From contig JAQZAZ010000024.1 in the NCBI GenBank assembly GCA_029239355.1, forward strand, positions 1 to 50,726: a stretch of 50,726 bases of DNA, read 5' to 3'. Under the pieces are notes generated by a model. It was not told the DNA's origin. It saw nothing but the letters and a program-made list of their open reading frames with translations, and ran no database searches. A program made the position numbers and the translations under genes. Below are positions 36,338 to 43,880 of this stretch, one piece after another (within the stretch, counting starts at the first letter, position 1; the number at the start of each line of letters is the position of its first letter). Source of the stretch: Sphingobacterium sp. GTDB taxonomy: Bacteria > Bacteroidota > Bacteroidia > Sphingobacteriales > Sphingobacteriaceae.

Positions 36338-36406
36338 AGTTTATAATTTTTTTCCCTTCACGGTAGTGCAACCGCTTGCAGAAATTGAATTTAAAAATTA
36401 TAAACT
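36338..36406. repeat. 14-bp perfect inverted repeat in the SusC leader
   Basis: AGTTTATAATTTTT (36338-36351) is the exact reverse complement of AAAAATTATAAACT (36393-36406), separated by 41 bases. It starts 11 bases upstream of the SusC ATG. As RNA it could form a stem enclosing the region before the start codon; as DNA it could be a paired protein site. The enclosed loop holds a second dyad. Confidence 0.5.
36367..36380. promoter_or_regulatory. LacI-family-like operator dyad
   Basis: TGCAACCGCTTGCA is a perfect TGCAA-N4-TTGCA dyad with the central CG typical of LacI/GalR/CcpA-type operators (TGnAAnCGnTnnCA). It lies about 40 bp upstream of the SusC ATG and inside the larger inverted repeat. 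No LacI-family gene is in the window. Confidence 0.35.
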
Positions 36407-36425
36407 CAATCTAATCAGATTTTTT

Positions 36426-36441
36426 ACGCAATCGTTGCCGT
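36426..36441. promoter_or_regulatory. Second LacI/PurR-like half-symmetric site
   Basis: ACGCAATCGTTGCCGT resembles the PurR-type operator ACGCAAACGTTTGCGT at 13 of 16 positions, with a GCAA-TCG-TTGC core. Its centre is 60 bp from the centre of the dyad at 36367-36380. This could be an auxiliary operator or chance. Confidence 0.25.
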
Positions 36442-36737
36442 TATAAACTGCCTTATGATGCTCGCCTTCTGATAGCAAGGTGTTTATAAAACAATCAGCT
36501 CACTCCACTTCAAACTCACAAACCCCTACCGAAAGGCCCCTGCACAGCTGAAACGTTAATTCATATTTTTTGTACCGTAACTGCTTCACCGGAACGGTAT
36601 TCGCTTAATCCCGTTTTTAATCCCATTTGTGTCTGTGAATGCCAATGGGAATGGCACAATGCCATGTTTAACCAGTTAAGAATAACAATGAAGTAAAACA
36701 AGAAATGGATCTATTTGTTATTACCAAAAATTAACCA

Positions 36738-37790
36738 ATGAATCCACTCGAAAAACGAATCAAAATTTTGCTTCCGGGTTATTTTGCCATGGTAATGGCT
36801 ACAGGGATCATATCCATTGCTTGTCTTCTCGAGAATTTCGCAACACTGGGCAAGGTTCTCTTTTATCTCAATATGCTATTTTTGGTTGCGCTATTGGCAG
36901 CCTTGATCTACCGAATGATCCGGTTTTGGCCCGATGTAGTTGCAGATTTTAAAAGTTATCAACGAGGCCCTGGATTTTTTACGCTTGTTGCGGCCTTATG
37001 TATCATGGGCAATCAAGTTATTCTTTTCGAAGGTATGTACAAACTTGCTACCGGATTATTGACTGTGGCTGCTATCATTTGGGCTTTTATTATCTATGGT
37101 TTCTTTTATAACCTAACGGTGACTGATGACAAAAAGCCATTAAAAGAAGGTATTAACGGAACTTGGCTTGTTATTATTGTCTCTACTCAAGCGATATCAG
37201 TGTTGATCTCTTTTGTGTCAGATGGATTAGGTCCAGTCGCCGAAATTTATCTGTTTATCGCTGCCTGCCTATTCTTGGTAGGTTGTATTTTTTACCTGTA
37301 TCTAATGTCATTGATTATTTATAGGATATCTTTCTTTCCATTAAATGCGATGGAATTGGGTGCGCCCTATTGGATCAATATGGGCGCCACGGCGATATCC
37401 ACGCTTGCGGGATCGATGCTGATCCTTCACGAAAAACAGTTCGGCTTTCTTATTGAGATTCGTCCATTTTTGAAAGGATTTGTGCTTTTATTTTGGGCTG
37501 CTGGCACCTGGTGGATACCATTGTTGGTGCTATTGGGAGCCTGGCGTCATATTGTAAAAAAGATCAAGGTGCCTACTGCGGCTGCTGGATATGACCCGAC
37601 TTATTGGGCCATGGTCTTCCCGCTTGGAATGTATGTAGTCAGTACGTACCGCCTTAGTGAAGCCTTAGATATTGCATTCCTAAAACTTATTCCCAATGGT
37701 TTTATCTATATCGCTCTATTTGCCTGGATAGCAGTAATAATAGGGTTTATCAGACAGTTATTCAAAGCGTTTTGGAATATAAAAATTTAG
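36738..37790 (+). CDS. TDT/SLAC1-like anion transporter
   Basis: A 350-residue inner-membrane protein with about ten hydrophobic helices. The opening PGYFAMVMATGIISIACLL and the late segments KGFVLLFWAAGTWWIPLLVL and YWAMVFPLGMYVVSTYRLS are characteristic of the tellurite-resistance/dicarboxylate transporter family, which includes TehA, Mae1 and the plant anion channel SLAC1. Family members move anions such as malate, sulfite, chloride or nitrate. It is the first gene of a Mo-enzyme cluster, 65 bp before the cytochrome b gene, so carrying the substrate or product of that enzyme is a reasonable inference. Confidence 0.85.
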   Translation: MNPLEKRIKILLPGYFAMVMATGIISIACLLENFATLGKVLFYLNMLFLVALLAALIYRMIRFWPDVVADFKSYQRGPGFFTLVAALCIMGNQVILFEGMYKLATGLLTVAAIIWAFIIYGFFYNLTVTDDKKPLKEGINGTWLVIIVSTQAISVLISFVSDGLGPVAEIYLFIAACLFLVGCIFYLYLMSLIIYRISFFPLNAMELGAPYWINMGATAISTLAGSMLILHEKQFGFLIEIRPFLKGFVLLFWAAGTWWIPLLVLLGAWRHIVKKIKVPTAAAGYDPTYWAMVFPLGMYVVSTYRLSEALDIAFLKLIPNGFIYIALFAWIAVIIGFIRQLFKAFWNIKI

Positions 37791-37855
37791 GATAGGATCC
37801 TTGCAAACAATTTACGGACAATAATGTTATAAAAATTGGAAACTATACCATTTAT

Positions 37856-38920
37856 ATGTTAAAGCCTGTCGACTTAAAAGCGTTTCTGATTGCCAGTACA
37901 GCAACATTGTTGACCCTATTGATGATCTTGATTGGGTCGCGTCGGCTACAGAATTTTGATGCAGCATTGATTGCCTATCTCTTCGGTACTTTATTCGCTG
38001 TTTTTGGTATTGTCTATCGTTATACCGTTTGGATTCAGCGTCCCCCTACCCGAGTTTACTTTGTCAGCAGTTTAAAAACACTGTTTTCAAAAGACGGACT
38101 TAATTTCGTCGGATATACACTGAAAGATTTTCTTTTAAATATCATTTTTCAGCGATTTATTATCCGAAGGAGTAAATACCGTGGTTTAGCACATCTTTTC
38201 ATGGCCATAGGCTGTTTTTTGGCTTTTTGTATTACCATACCACTTACTTTCGGCTGGATACACTTTACATTAGTCCCTGATTCGGGAATGGACCCGGCCG
38301 CCCCCAAAATTTATACTGCGCATTTTTTTGGTTTCGACGTTATGAGCTTTCCGGTAAAGTCCATTATTGGATTTTTGACTTTTGGGGCACTTAACTGGTG
38401 TTCAATTTTGGTCATTATCGGCGCTACGTATTTTCTCCAAAGACGGTTAAAAGAACCCGGACTTATTGCCACACAGACTTTCGAAGGTGATATTCTGCCT
38501 TTGCTACTGTTGATCTTGGTTTCATTAACCGGTCTGGGCTTGACCCTTGATTACGAATTTATGCATGGAAAAGCGTATGAATTTATGGCGGTAACCCACG
38601 CCTTTTTTGTAATCGTATTTTTAGTCTGGATGCCTTTCGGAAAATTCTTTCATATTATCCAACGTCCTGCCCAGATTGGTGCACATATTTATAAGGAAGT
38701 TGGTCGTAAACAAGGTATGCAGCAGTGCAAGTTTACCCATAAAGAATATACCACAAAGTTACATGTCGCAGATCTAAAGAAAATCACCAAAGAAATGGGT
38801 TTCAACCTTGAGAATAAAGACGGCGAATCCATTTTGGACTACAGTCCTGAAGGTAAACGTGACCTCCTTGCCATTGCACATTTTAAGGCGCGCAAGCAAT
38901 CGGGAGATTTTTTTGGATAA
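37856..38920 (+). CDS. NarI-like di-haem cytochrome b membrane subunit
   Basis: A 354-residue protein with an N-terminal pair of helices and a five-helix-like core. Residues 248-266 (HAFFVIVFLVWMPFGKFFH) hold two histidines exactly 18 residues apart, followed by IIQRPAQ; NarI has the same spacing in its last haem-binding helix and a similar PFxxLxHxxxxP end. His113 (GLAHLFMAIG) is a likely third ligand, and His136 or His159 may be the fourth. A soluble tail (about 280-354) follows. It probably exchanges electrons between quinone and the iron-sulfur subunit. The NarI assignment rests on motif spacing only. Confidence 0.68.
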   Translation: MLKPVDLKAFLIASTATLLTLLMILIGSRRLQNFDAALIAYLFGTLFAVFGIVYRYTVWIQRPPTRVYFVSSLKTLFSKDGLNFVGYTLKDFLLNIIFQRFIIRRSKYRGLAHLFMAIGCFLAFCITIPLTFGWIHFTLVPDSGMDPAAPKIYTAHFFGFDVMSFPVKSIIGFLTFGALNWCSILVIIGATYFLQRRLKEPGLIATQTFEGDILPLLLLILVSLTGLGLTLDYEFMHGKAYEFMAVTHAFFVIVFLVWMPFGKFFHIIQRPAQIGAHIYKEVGRKQGMQQCKFTHKEYTTKLHVADLKKITKEMGFNLENKDGESILDYSPEGKRDLLAIAHFKARKQSGDFFG

Positions 38921-38957
38921 TATGCGGATCATTTAATATATAAAAGACAGCGTTAGT

Positions 38958-41174
38958 ATGGCAAAACTTCCCCTTCCAGCAGAACAGATTATCAATGAGT
39001 TTGGTCCACATCTTCATTTTCCGGACCCAGAGGGCACCTCTGGCCGGGATGAACCCGATAAAATCGTGGAGACGCACTGTTGCTTTTGCGGTATGCAATG
39101 CGGGATAAAATTATTGGCCAAGAATAATAAAGTCGTCGGTTTTGAGCCATGGATGGAATTCCCCTTCAATGAAGGCCGGCTCTGTCCCAAAGGAGTACAG
39201 CGCTATCTACAGGATAATCATCCCGATCGGTTAACGAGCCCATTGATTAATATACCGGGAAAGGGTTATGTACCCACCTCTTGGGATGCTGCCATGGAAA
39301 AGACGGTAGCTGAAATTCGCCGTATCCAGGAGACGTATGGTCACGATGCTTTTGCTGTGCTTTCGGGTGTATCCCTCAGCAATGAAAAATCCTATATGAT
39401 GGGCAAATTTGCACGGGTAGCTTTAAAAACAAAGAATCTCGATTACAATGGCCGTTTATGCATGGTGTCTGCAGGTGCGGGCAACAAAAAAGCCTTCGGT
39501 CTTGACCGTACTTCCAATAACTATAGCGACCTGGCACATGCTGAGGTCATTATCGTCACAGGAGCAAATGTCTCAGAGACCTTCCCCACGCTGACCTATT
39601 GGCTGTGGCAGGCACGTGACAATGGAGCCAAAATTATTGTGGTTGATCCACGGGAAATTCCCCTGGCACGGACAGCAGATATTCACCTTGATATTAGACC
39701 AGGTACCGATTCAGCACTTTTTGGCGCCATACTTAATTACATGGTGCAGCACGATCTCCTCGACCATGAATTTATCGACAATTATACTTCTGGGTTTGAC
39801 GAAACCATAGCCACGGTCAAAGATTATACTTTAGCTTGGGCCGAGGAGGTCACCGGCGCAAAGAAAGAGAAGATCGAGGATGCTGCCAAACTCTGGGGCA
39901 AAGCCTCTACCTCCTTCCTGCTGCATGCTCGCGGTATCGAGCATCATACCAAAGGTGTAGAAAACGTATTGAGTTGTATCAATATTGTCCTCGCTTCGGG
40001 CAGAATTGGGCGGCCCTATTGTGGTTATGGCACCATCACCGGACAAGGTAACGGACAGGGAGGCCGAGAACACGGTCATAAATGTGACCAGTTACCTGGT
40101 AATCGCGATATAGAAAATCCGGAGCACCGCAAGTATATCTCTGATGTATGGGGCATAGACGAAAAAGATCTGCCCGGAAAGGGACTTACAGCTTATGAAA
40201 TTATCGATGCTATTCATCGGGATGAAATTAAGGGGCTGATATCCATTTGTTTCAATCCACTTGTCTCTCTACCCAATAATAATTATGTCAGAGCCGCACT
40301 TGAAAAGTTGGAATTCTATGTGGGCATTGATTTCTTTATGAGTGAGACAATGCGTCACTGTGATGTTATTCTACCAGGCTCTCTGCACGAAGAAGAGGAA
40401 GGTACGGTCACCACCGCCGAGGGAAGGGTTGTCCGGATCCGTAAGGTCGTAGATCCACCTGCCGGTGCACGCGCCGACTCCGAAATTATTATGGAAATCG
40501 CTCGGCGTCTCGGTGTCGGCGATAAATTTTCCTATCCTGATAGTGAGGCGATATTCAATGAATTGCGCATTGCTTCCAAAGGCGGTACTGCAGATTACTA
40601 TGGGATCACTTACGAAAAAATTGAAAAGAATATGGGCATATTCTGGCCCTGCCCCGAACTTGATCATCCCGGTACGCCCCGACTTTGGGAAGACCGTAAA
40701 TTTAAGACTGCGGATGGCAAAGCACATTTCAATCCCGTTAAATATCATCCCAGCATGGATCCTACCGACGCTGAATATCCCGTGATACTAACAACTGGAC
40801 GGGTTGTTTCACAATACCTTAGTGGTACACAGACTCGTCGTATCGGGAAGCTGGTCAAGCAATTTGCGCAGCCCTTTTTAGAGATCCACCCTGTATTGGC
40901 CAAGACACTTGGAATAGGCCAGCACGAAGATGTTCGGGTCGTTACCAAACGGGGTGATGCCATTTTTCCGGCCAATATTGTAGAAACAATTCGCGAAGAT
41001 ACCGTGTTTTTACCCTATCACTGGCCCGGAAAAAAATCCGCCAATCAATTGACGAGCGCATTTCTAGACCCTATTTCAAAAATCCCAGAATTTAAGGTAA
41101 GTGCCTGTAAGCTTATTCCGACGGGTAACCACTCTTACATTGGCAATGATGCATTGGATTATCAAAGTATATAA
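38958..41174 (+). CDS. Cytoplasmic Mo-bisPGD oxidoreductase (nitrate reductase/formate dehydrogenase superfamily)
   Basis: Catalytic subunit of a membrane-linked oxidoreductase. The 738-residue protein has a distinctive 38-residue N-terminal extension, then the [4Fe-4S] ligands Cys41, Cys44, Cys48 and Cys76 ([16 protein letters not shown]). Cys168 in [15 protein letters not shown] is placed as the Mo ligand, as in Nap/Nas enzymes; formate dehydrogenases usually show a different context with His next to Cys or Sec. The molybdopterin-binding C-terminal domain (about 600-738) is complete. There is no Tat signal, so it faces the cytoplasm. Nitrate is the likeliest substrate; formate or another oxyanion cannot be excluded. 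Confidence 0.85.
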   Translation: MAKLPLPAEQIINEFGPHLHFPDPEGTSGRDEPDKIVETHCCFCGMQCGIKLLAKNNKVVGFEPWMEFPFNEGRLCPKGVQRYLQDNHPDRLTSPLINIPGKGYVPTSWDAAMEKTVAEIRRIQETYGHDAFAVLSGVSLSNEKSYMMGKFARVALKTKNLDYNGRLCMVSAGAGNKKAFGLDRTSNNYSDLAHAEVIIVTGANVSETFPTLTYWLWQARDNGAKIIVVDPREIPLARTADIHLDIRPGTDSALFGAILNYMVQHDLLDHEFIDNYTSGFDETIATVKDYTLAWAEEVTGAKKEKIEDAAKLWGKASTSFLLHARGIEHHTKGVENVLSCINIVLASGRIGRPYCGYGTITGQGNGQGGREHGHKCDQLPGNRDIENPEHRKYISDVWGIDEKDLPGKGLTAYEIIDAIHRDEIKGLISICFNPLVSLPNNNYVRAALEKLEFYVGIDFFMSETMRHCDVILPGSLHEEEEGTVTTAEGRVVRIRKVVDPPAGARADSEIIMEIARRLGVGDKFSYPDSEAIFNELRIASKGGTADYYGITYEKIEKNMGIFWPCPELDHPGTPRLWEDRKFKTADGKAHFNPVKYHPSMDPTDAEYPVILTTGRVVSQYLSGTQTRRIGKLVKQFAQPFLEIHPVLAKTLGIGQHEDVRVVTKRGDAIFPANIVETIREDTVFLPYHWPGKKSANQLTSAFLDPISKIPEFKVSACKLIPTGNHSYIGNDALDYQSI

Positions 41175-41194
41175 CAGCATAAAAAGGAAATACT

Positions 41195-41761
41195 ATGGCA
41201 GAGTATTATAAATTGCAAGAAGAATTTTTTGTTGACATGCAGCGTTGCATCGGATGTAAAGCTTGCGAAGCGGCCTGTGCCGAATGCGAGACCAATGGTC
41301 AGGAATCCATGATCCATGTAAACTATGTGGATCGAAGTACAACTATTCAGACAACCGTACAGGTCTGTATGCACTGTGAAGATCCCGTTTGTGCCAACGT
41401 ATGTCCGGCAGATGCCATCACCAAGGATGAATTTGGAGTAGTCCATACCGCCAACACATCGCGATGTATAGGCTGCTCCAATTGTGTCATGGCTTGCCCA
41501 TTTGGCGTCCCTAAGAAAATAGAGGAATATGACCTCATGATGAAATGCAATATGTGTTACGACCGTACTAGTGTAGGTAAAAAACCGATGTGTGCCACGG
41601 TGTGTCCCAGCGGCGCTTTATTTTACGGAACCCGGGAGGAGATACAGGCTAAGCGCCCAAATTCCACGCCGATCAACACATTCCTTTTTGGCGAGGAAAC
41701 CGTCAAGACAAAGGTCAACTTAATGATGCCAAAGGGCAGCACTGAATTGCGCGTCTTATAG
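41195..41761 (+). CDS. Four-cluster ferredoxin-like electron-transfer subunit
   Basis: A 188-residue NarH/NrfC/DmsB-type protein with four cysteine groups: [11 protein letters not shown] (near 15-25), [13 protein letters not shown] (near 60-72), [11 protein letters not shown] (near 91-101) and CNMC with CATVC (near 115-135). Together they can hold four [4Fe-4S] clusters. No signal is present. It lies 20 bp after the Mo-enzyme gene with a good AAAAGGAA ribosome site, so it is the natural wire between the Mo subunit and the cytochrome b subunit. Confidence 0.92.
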   Translation: MAEYYKLQEEFFVDMQRCIGCKACEAACAECETNGQESMIHVNYVDRSTTIQTTVQVCMHCEDPVCANVCPADAITKDEFGVVHTANTSRCIGCSNCVMACPFGVPKKIEEYDLMMKCNMCYDRTSVGKKPMCATVCPSGALFYGTREEIQAKRPNSTPINTFLFGEETVKTKVNLMMPKGSTELRVL

Positions 41762-41796
41762 TGTGAAGGATATGTGCTATTTAAAACCGTATTTCT

Positions 41797-42297
41797 ATGA
41801 GCAATGACAAAAAACACTGGAAAGAAGATTTCCCGATCAATCGGCCAGAGTCCAATGAAGTGAGCCGGAGAGATTTTGCGCGGATATTGACCTTCGTGTC
41901 CGGAGGAATGGTATTTGGCAATGCTGCGATCGCTGCAAAAGCATATTTTTCAAAAAAAGAGACTGATTCTAAAAAGCAAAGAATCTGTACGACAAGTGAT
42001 ATACCCGTTGGCGGTACAAAGTCCTTTGTACTGGAGAATAGTTCCATTCCCTATATACTGGTTCGCACCGAAGAAGATGAATATTATTCATATGAACAAA
42101 AATGCACCCATCTTTCCTGCGCCGTCTATTATCGTCCCGGAACCATGAAGATCGAATGCCCTTGCCACAATGGCTGGTTTGACGTAAAAACCGGCGAAGT
42201 GCTACAGGGACCGCCGCCCCGACCTTTGAACAAATTAGCAGTCACCATCGAAGGAAAAGATATCTTCGTTCAAAAAATTAGCCACAAATCGGTATGA
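41797..42297 (+). CDS. Rieske [2Fe-2S] protein with Tat-type anchor
   Basis: A 166-residue high-potential Rieske protein. The N-terminus carries a twin-arginine motif (SRRDFARILTF, Arg24-Arg25) and a hydrophobic segment (about 29-47), as in bc1-type Rieske proteins, so the cluster domain should face the periplasm. Cluster ligands are Cys103, His105, Cys121 and His124 (CTHLSC and CPCHNG); Cys108 and Cys123 are placed for the stabilising disulfide. It overlaps the next gene by four bases. A periplasmic Rieske beside a cytoplasmic Mo enzyme is unusual and leaves its role open. Confidence 0.9.
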   Translation: MSNDKKHWKEDFPINRPESNEVSRRDFARILTFVSGGMVFGNAAIAAKAYFSKKETDSKKQRICTTSDIPVGGTKSFVLENSSIPYILVRTEEDEYYSYEQKCTHLSCAVYYRPGTMKIECPCHNGWFDVKTGEVLQGPPPRPLNKLAVTIEGKDIFVQKISHKSV

Positions 42298-42527
42298 GCA
42301 ATTTTAGAAGAGGACAAGAGCAGTCCCACCCTCAGAAAAAAAATATGATCCTGTCAACGCTGATTGCAGTTTTGCTGATCAATTTGTTGATACAGATCTG
42401 GTTATTATATACGGCACTTAACAATGCCCTCGAAGGTCACCCCGAAGTGGCCTATAGTACCTTTGTTGCTTCATTTGTACTCTTTATTGCCTGTGTCATT
42501 TGGCTCTATTTTCTTCCCAGAAAATAA
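42294..42527 (+). CDS. Small two-helix membrane protein of the oxidoreductase cluster
   Basis: A 77-residue protein with a polar N-terminus (1-17) and two membrane helices (about 18-41 and 53-73, ending in IWLYFLPRK). Its ATG overlaps the Rieske stop (ATGA). It resembles small proteins found next to Rieske and Mo-enzyme genes (possibly DUF6755), but I recall that family only loosely. It is likely an accessory or assembly subunit of the complex. A terminator follows directly. Confidence 0.72.
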   Translation: MSNFRRGQEQSHPQKKNMILSTLIAVLLINLLIQIWLLYTALNNALEGHPEVAYSTFVASFVLFIACVIWLYFLPRK

Positions 42528-42535
42528 TATAGGGC

Positions 42536-42563
42536 AAACCTACCTGAAAACTCAGTTAGGTTT
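42536..42563. terminator. Terminator between the oxidoreductase cluster and the MaoC-like gene
   Basis: AAACCTACCTGA (42536-42547) and TCAGTTAGGTTT (42552-42563) form a 12-bp stem with one mismatch and a 4-base loop, followed by TTATTTATTTT. It lies 9 bases after the last cluster gene and also downstream of the convergent MaoC-like gene. Confidence 0.8.
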
Positions 42564-42597
42564 TTATTTATTTTAAGGTATAATTGCCTTTCATAAG

Positions 42598-43056
42598 CTA
42601 TAGGAAATGATATAGGAAAATAACATCACCCACATAAGCAGGCTTGTCTTGTCCTTTAATGGCCAGTTTTGCCTGAATAACAGCCTTCACTGTCCCCCTC
42701 AGATTTGGTATGGACTTTGCTGTCGCCTGAAGTTGCACTTCGCTATCTACGGGAACTGCCTGGCCAAATTTAAAATTTTCTATCCCGTAGTTTATTTCCA
42801 TTTTTACGTTACGTACATCAGCAATCTGCTTCCATAAATAAGGGATAAGCGAAAGGGTCAAATAGCCGTGGGCAATGGTTGTTCCAAAGGGACCCTCCTG
42901 CTTTGCCTTTTGCTGGTCAACATGGATCCACTGGAAGTCGAGTGTTGATTCTGCAAATTTGGTTATCTGCTGCTGATCAATCTGATGCCAACTGGAAACT
43001 CCTATAACTTTCCCTTCGTAGGATTTATACTCTTCAAAATTGTTGATAATTATCAT
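42598..43056 (-). CDS. MaoC-family (R)-enoyl-CoA hydratase-like protein
   Basis: A 152-residue single hot-dog-fold protein. The hydratase motif is present: FQWIHVDQQKAKQEGPFGTT (about residues 41-60) with the catalytic Asp and His positions, then IAHGYLTLSLIPYLW. Members hydrate enoyl-CoA or related thioesters in lipid metabolism. The length and single domain are typical. It is not linked to other fatty-acid genes here and converges on the oxidoreductase cluster. Confidence 0.88.
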   Translation of the reverse strand: MIIINNFEEYKSYEGKVIGVSSWHQIDQQQITKFAESTLDFQWIHVDQQKAKQEGPFGTTIAHGYLTLSLIPYLWKQIADVRNVKMEINYGIENFKFGQAVPVDSEVQLQATAKSIPNLRGTVKAVIQAKLAIKGQDKPAYVGDVIFLYHFL

Positions 43057-43191
43057 TGTTGTTTAGATTTATCTTGGTTCACACGATCCATTGACAAGGT
43101 AACATAAATTTGTAAAAATTTAACTATTTAAGATCATTTGGTACGACACAATACATACTTAGCTTTTATTCTCATACTTGGATAGATCTCC

Positions 43192-43431
43192 TTATAGCAT
43201 ATCTTTCGGATAATATGGGTTATTTCCAAAACTGGCTTCATACAGTCCCATTTTTTTCACTATTGCCGCGAGCTCCCATGCCCAATAGCCACTATAACCC
43301 CAATCTCGCAGATGCATATTGTACCAAGCTAGGCAAAGCTGCAATCATGTTACCACCTGATTCAAACTGTTTTCAAAAATAGCCTCATTTTTGGTTTTAG
43401 GGTCTATTGATTTACAATTTGCAACCTTGCT
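43192..43431 (-). pseudogene. Remnant resembling the C-terminus of a PoNi/DUF1911 immunity protein
   Basis: On the minus strand the frame ending in TAA at 43192-43194 encodes RDWGYSGYWAWELAAIVKKM followed by GLYEASFGNNPYYPKDML. This matches my memory of the end of DUF1911 proteins (a GYWSFE-like core and a YYPYDL-like end), known as immunity proteins to PoNe-type DNase toxins. The same frame has a TGA at 43345-43347 and a TAA at 43432-43434, and no start, so at most 80 codons survive. No toxin gene is nearby. The family match is from pattern memory. Confidence 0.5.
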
Positions 43432-43491
43432 TTACAATTCGTCCGATTTTGTTTGTTCAAACCAATCGCTTGTTGCAACTGTTCTCCACAA

Positions 43492-43500
43492 AAAGGAGGA
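43492..43500 (+). promoter_or_regulatory. Perfect Shine-Dalgarno site for the 65-residue gene
   Basis: AAAGGAGGA ends 3 bases before the ATG at 43504. This is far stronger than most sites in the window and selects 43504 over the in-frame ATG at 43453. Confidence 0.6.
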
Positions 43501-43503
43501 AAT

Positions 43504-43701
43504 ATGCCCTGGTATAACGGAAATTACCCAGCATCTTATAAAAATCAACCAATTAAAATTCGCGATAAAGCGACCGAAATAGCGAATGCTATGCTCGATG
43601 AAGGTATTGAGGAGGGTATTGCCATTGCTACCGGACTCAAAAAAGCACGGGAATATTTTGAACAAACCGAAGGCGGGGACAACACAGAAAAGCCAAAATA
43701 G
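43504..43701 (+). CDS. Small conserved protein, YdaT/ChaB-like
   Basis: A 65-residue soluble protein beginning MPWYNGNYPASYKNQPIKIR and continuing DKATEIANAMLDEGIEEGIA. The pattern PWxxxxYPxSxKN, RxKAxEIANAxLxEGxxEGxAI is shared with small stress-associated proteins in many bacteria; the name YdaT-like is from memory and the role is not established. A perfect Shine-Dalgarno site fixes the start. A candidate promoter (TTTTTG at 43388, TACAATTTG at 43413) lies upstream. Confidence 0.65.
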   Translation: MPWYNGNYPASYKNQPIKIRDKATEIANAMLDEGIEEGIAIATGLKKAREYFEQTEGGDNTEKPK

Positions 43702-43880
43702 AAGCCATATTGAACACAAAAGATAGCAAACCATTGCATCAAAAGTGATGTAAAACGGCCGGACTTAGGGGGGCAGTCAGTGCCTTACCATATTAATCAA
43801 AGCAACGTGCTCGAATGTGTCCTGACCGTAATAAGCAGAAGATTAAAACCGATCTGGACTGCATTCGAACATTTCATTGC

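Larger units (their letters stand above)
36328..36737. other. Divergent intergenic region between SusC and the oxidoreductase cluster
   Basis: 410 bp with no gene. Besides the repeats listed separately, TACCGT (36573-36578) and ACGGTA (36594-36599) form a 6-bp inverted repeat with a 15-base spacer. No exact TAnnTTTG box was found for the plus-strand transporter at 36738, so the promoter of the following cluster is not resolved. Confidence 0.5.

Noticed and set aside
38958..41174. Reading the Mo enzyme and Rieske as arsenite oxidase (AioAB)
   Set aside because: AioA has a [3Fe-4S] site and no cysteine Mo ligand; here four cluster cysteines and Cys168 are present, and a four-cluster ferredoxin and cytochrome b accompany it.
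43811..43868. Imperfect inverted repeat TCGAATG/CATTCGA downstream of the GH2 gene
   Set aside because: The arms are 7 bp with bulges and a long spacer and there is no T-run, so I could not support it as a terminator or mobile-element end.
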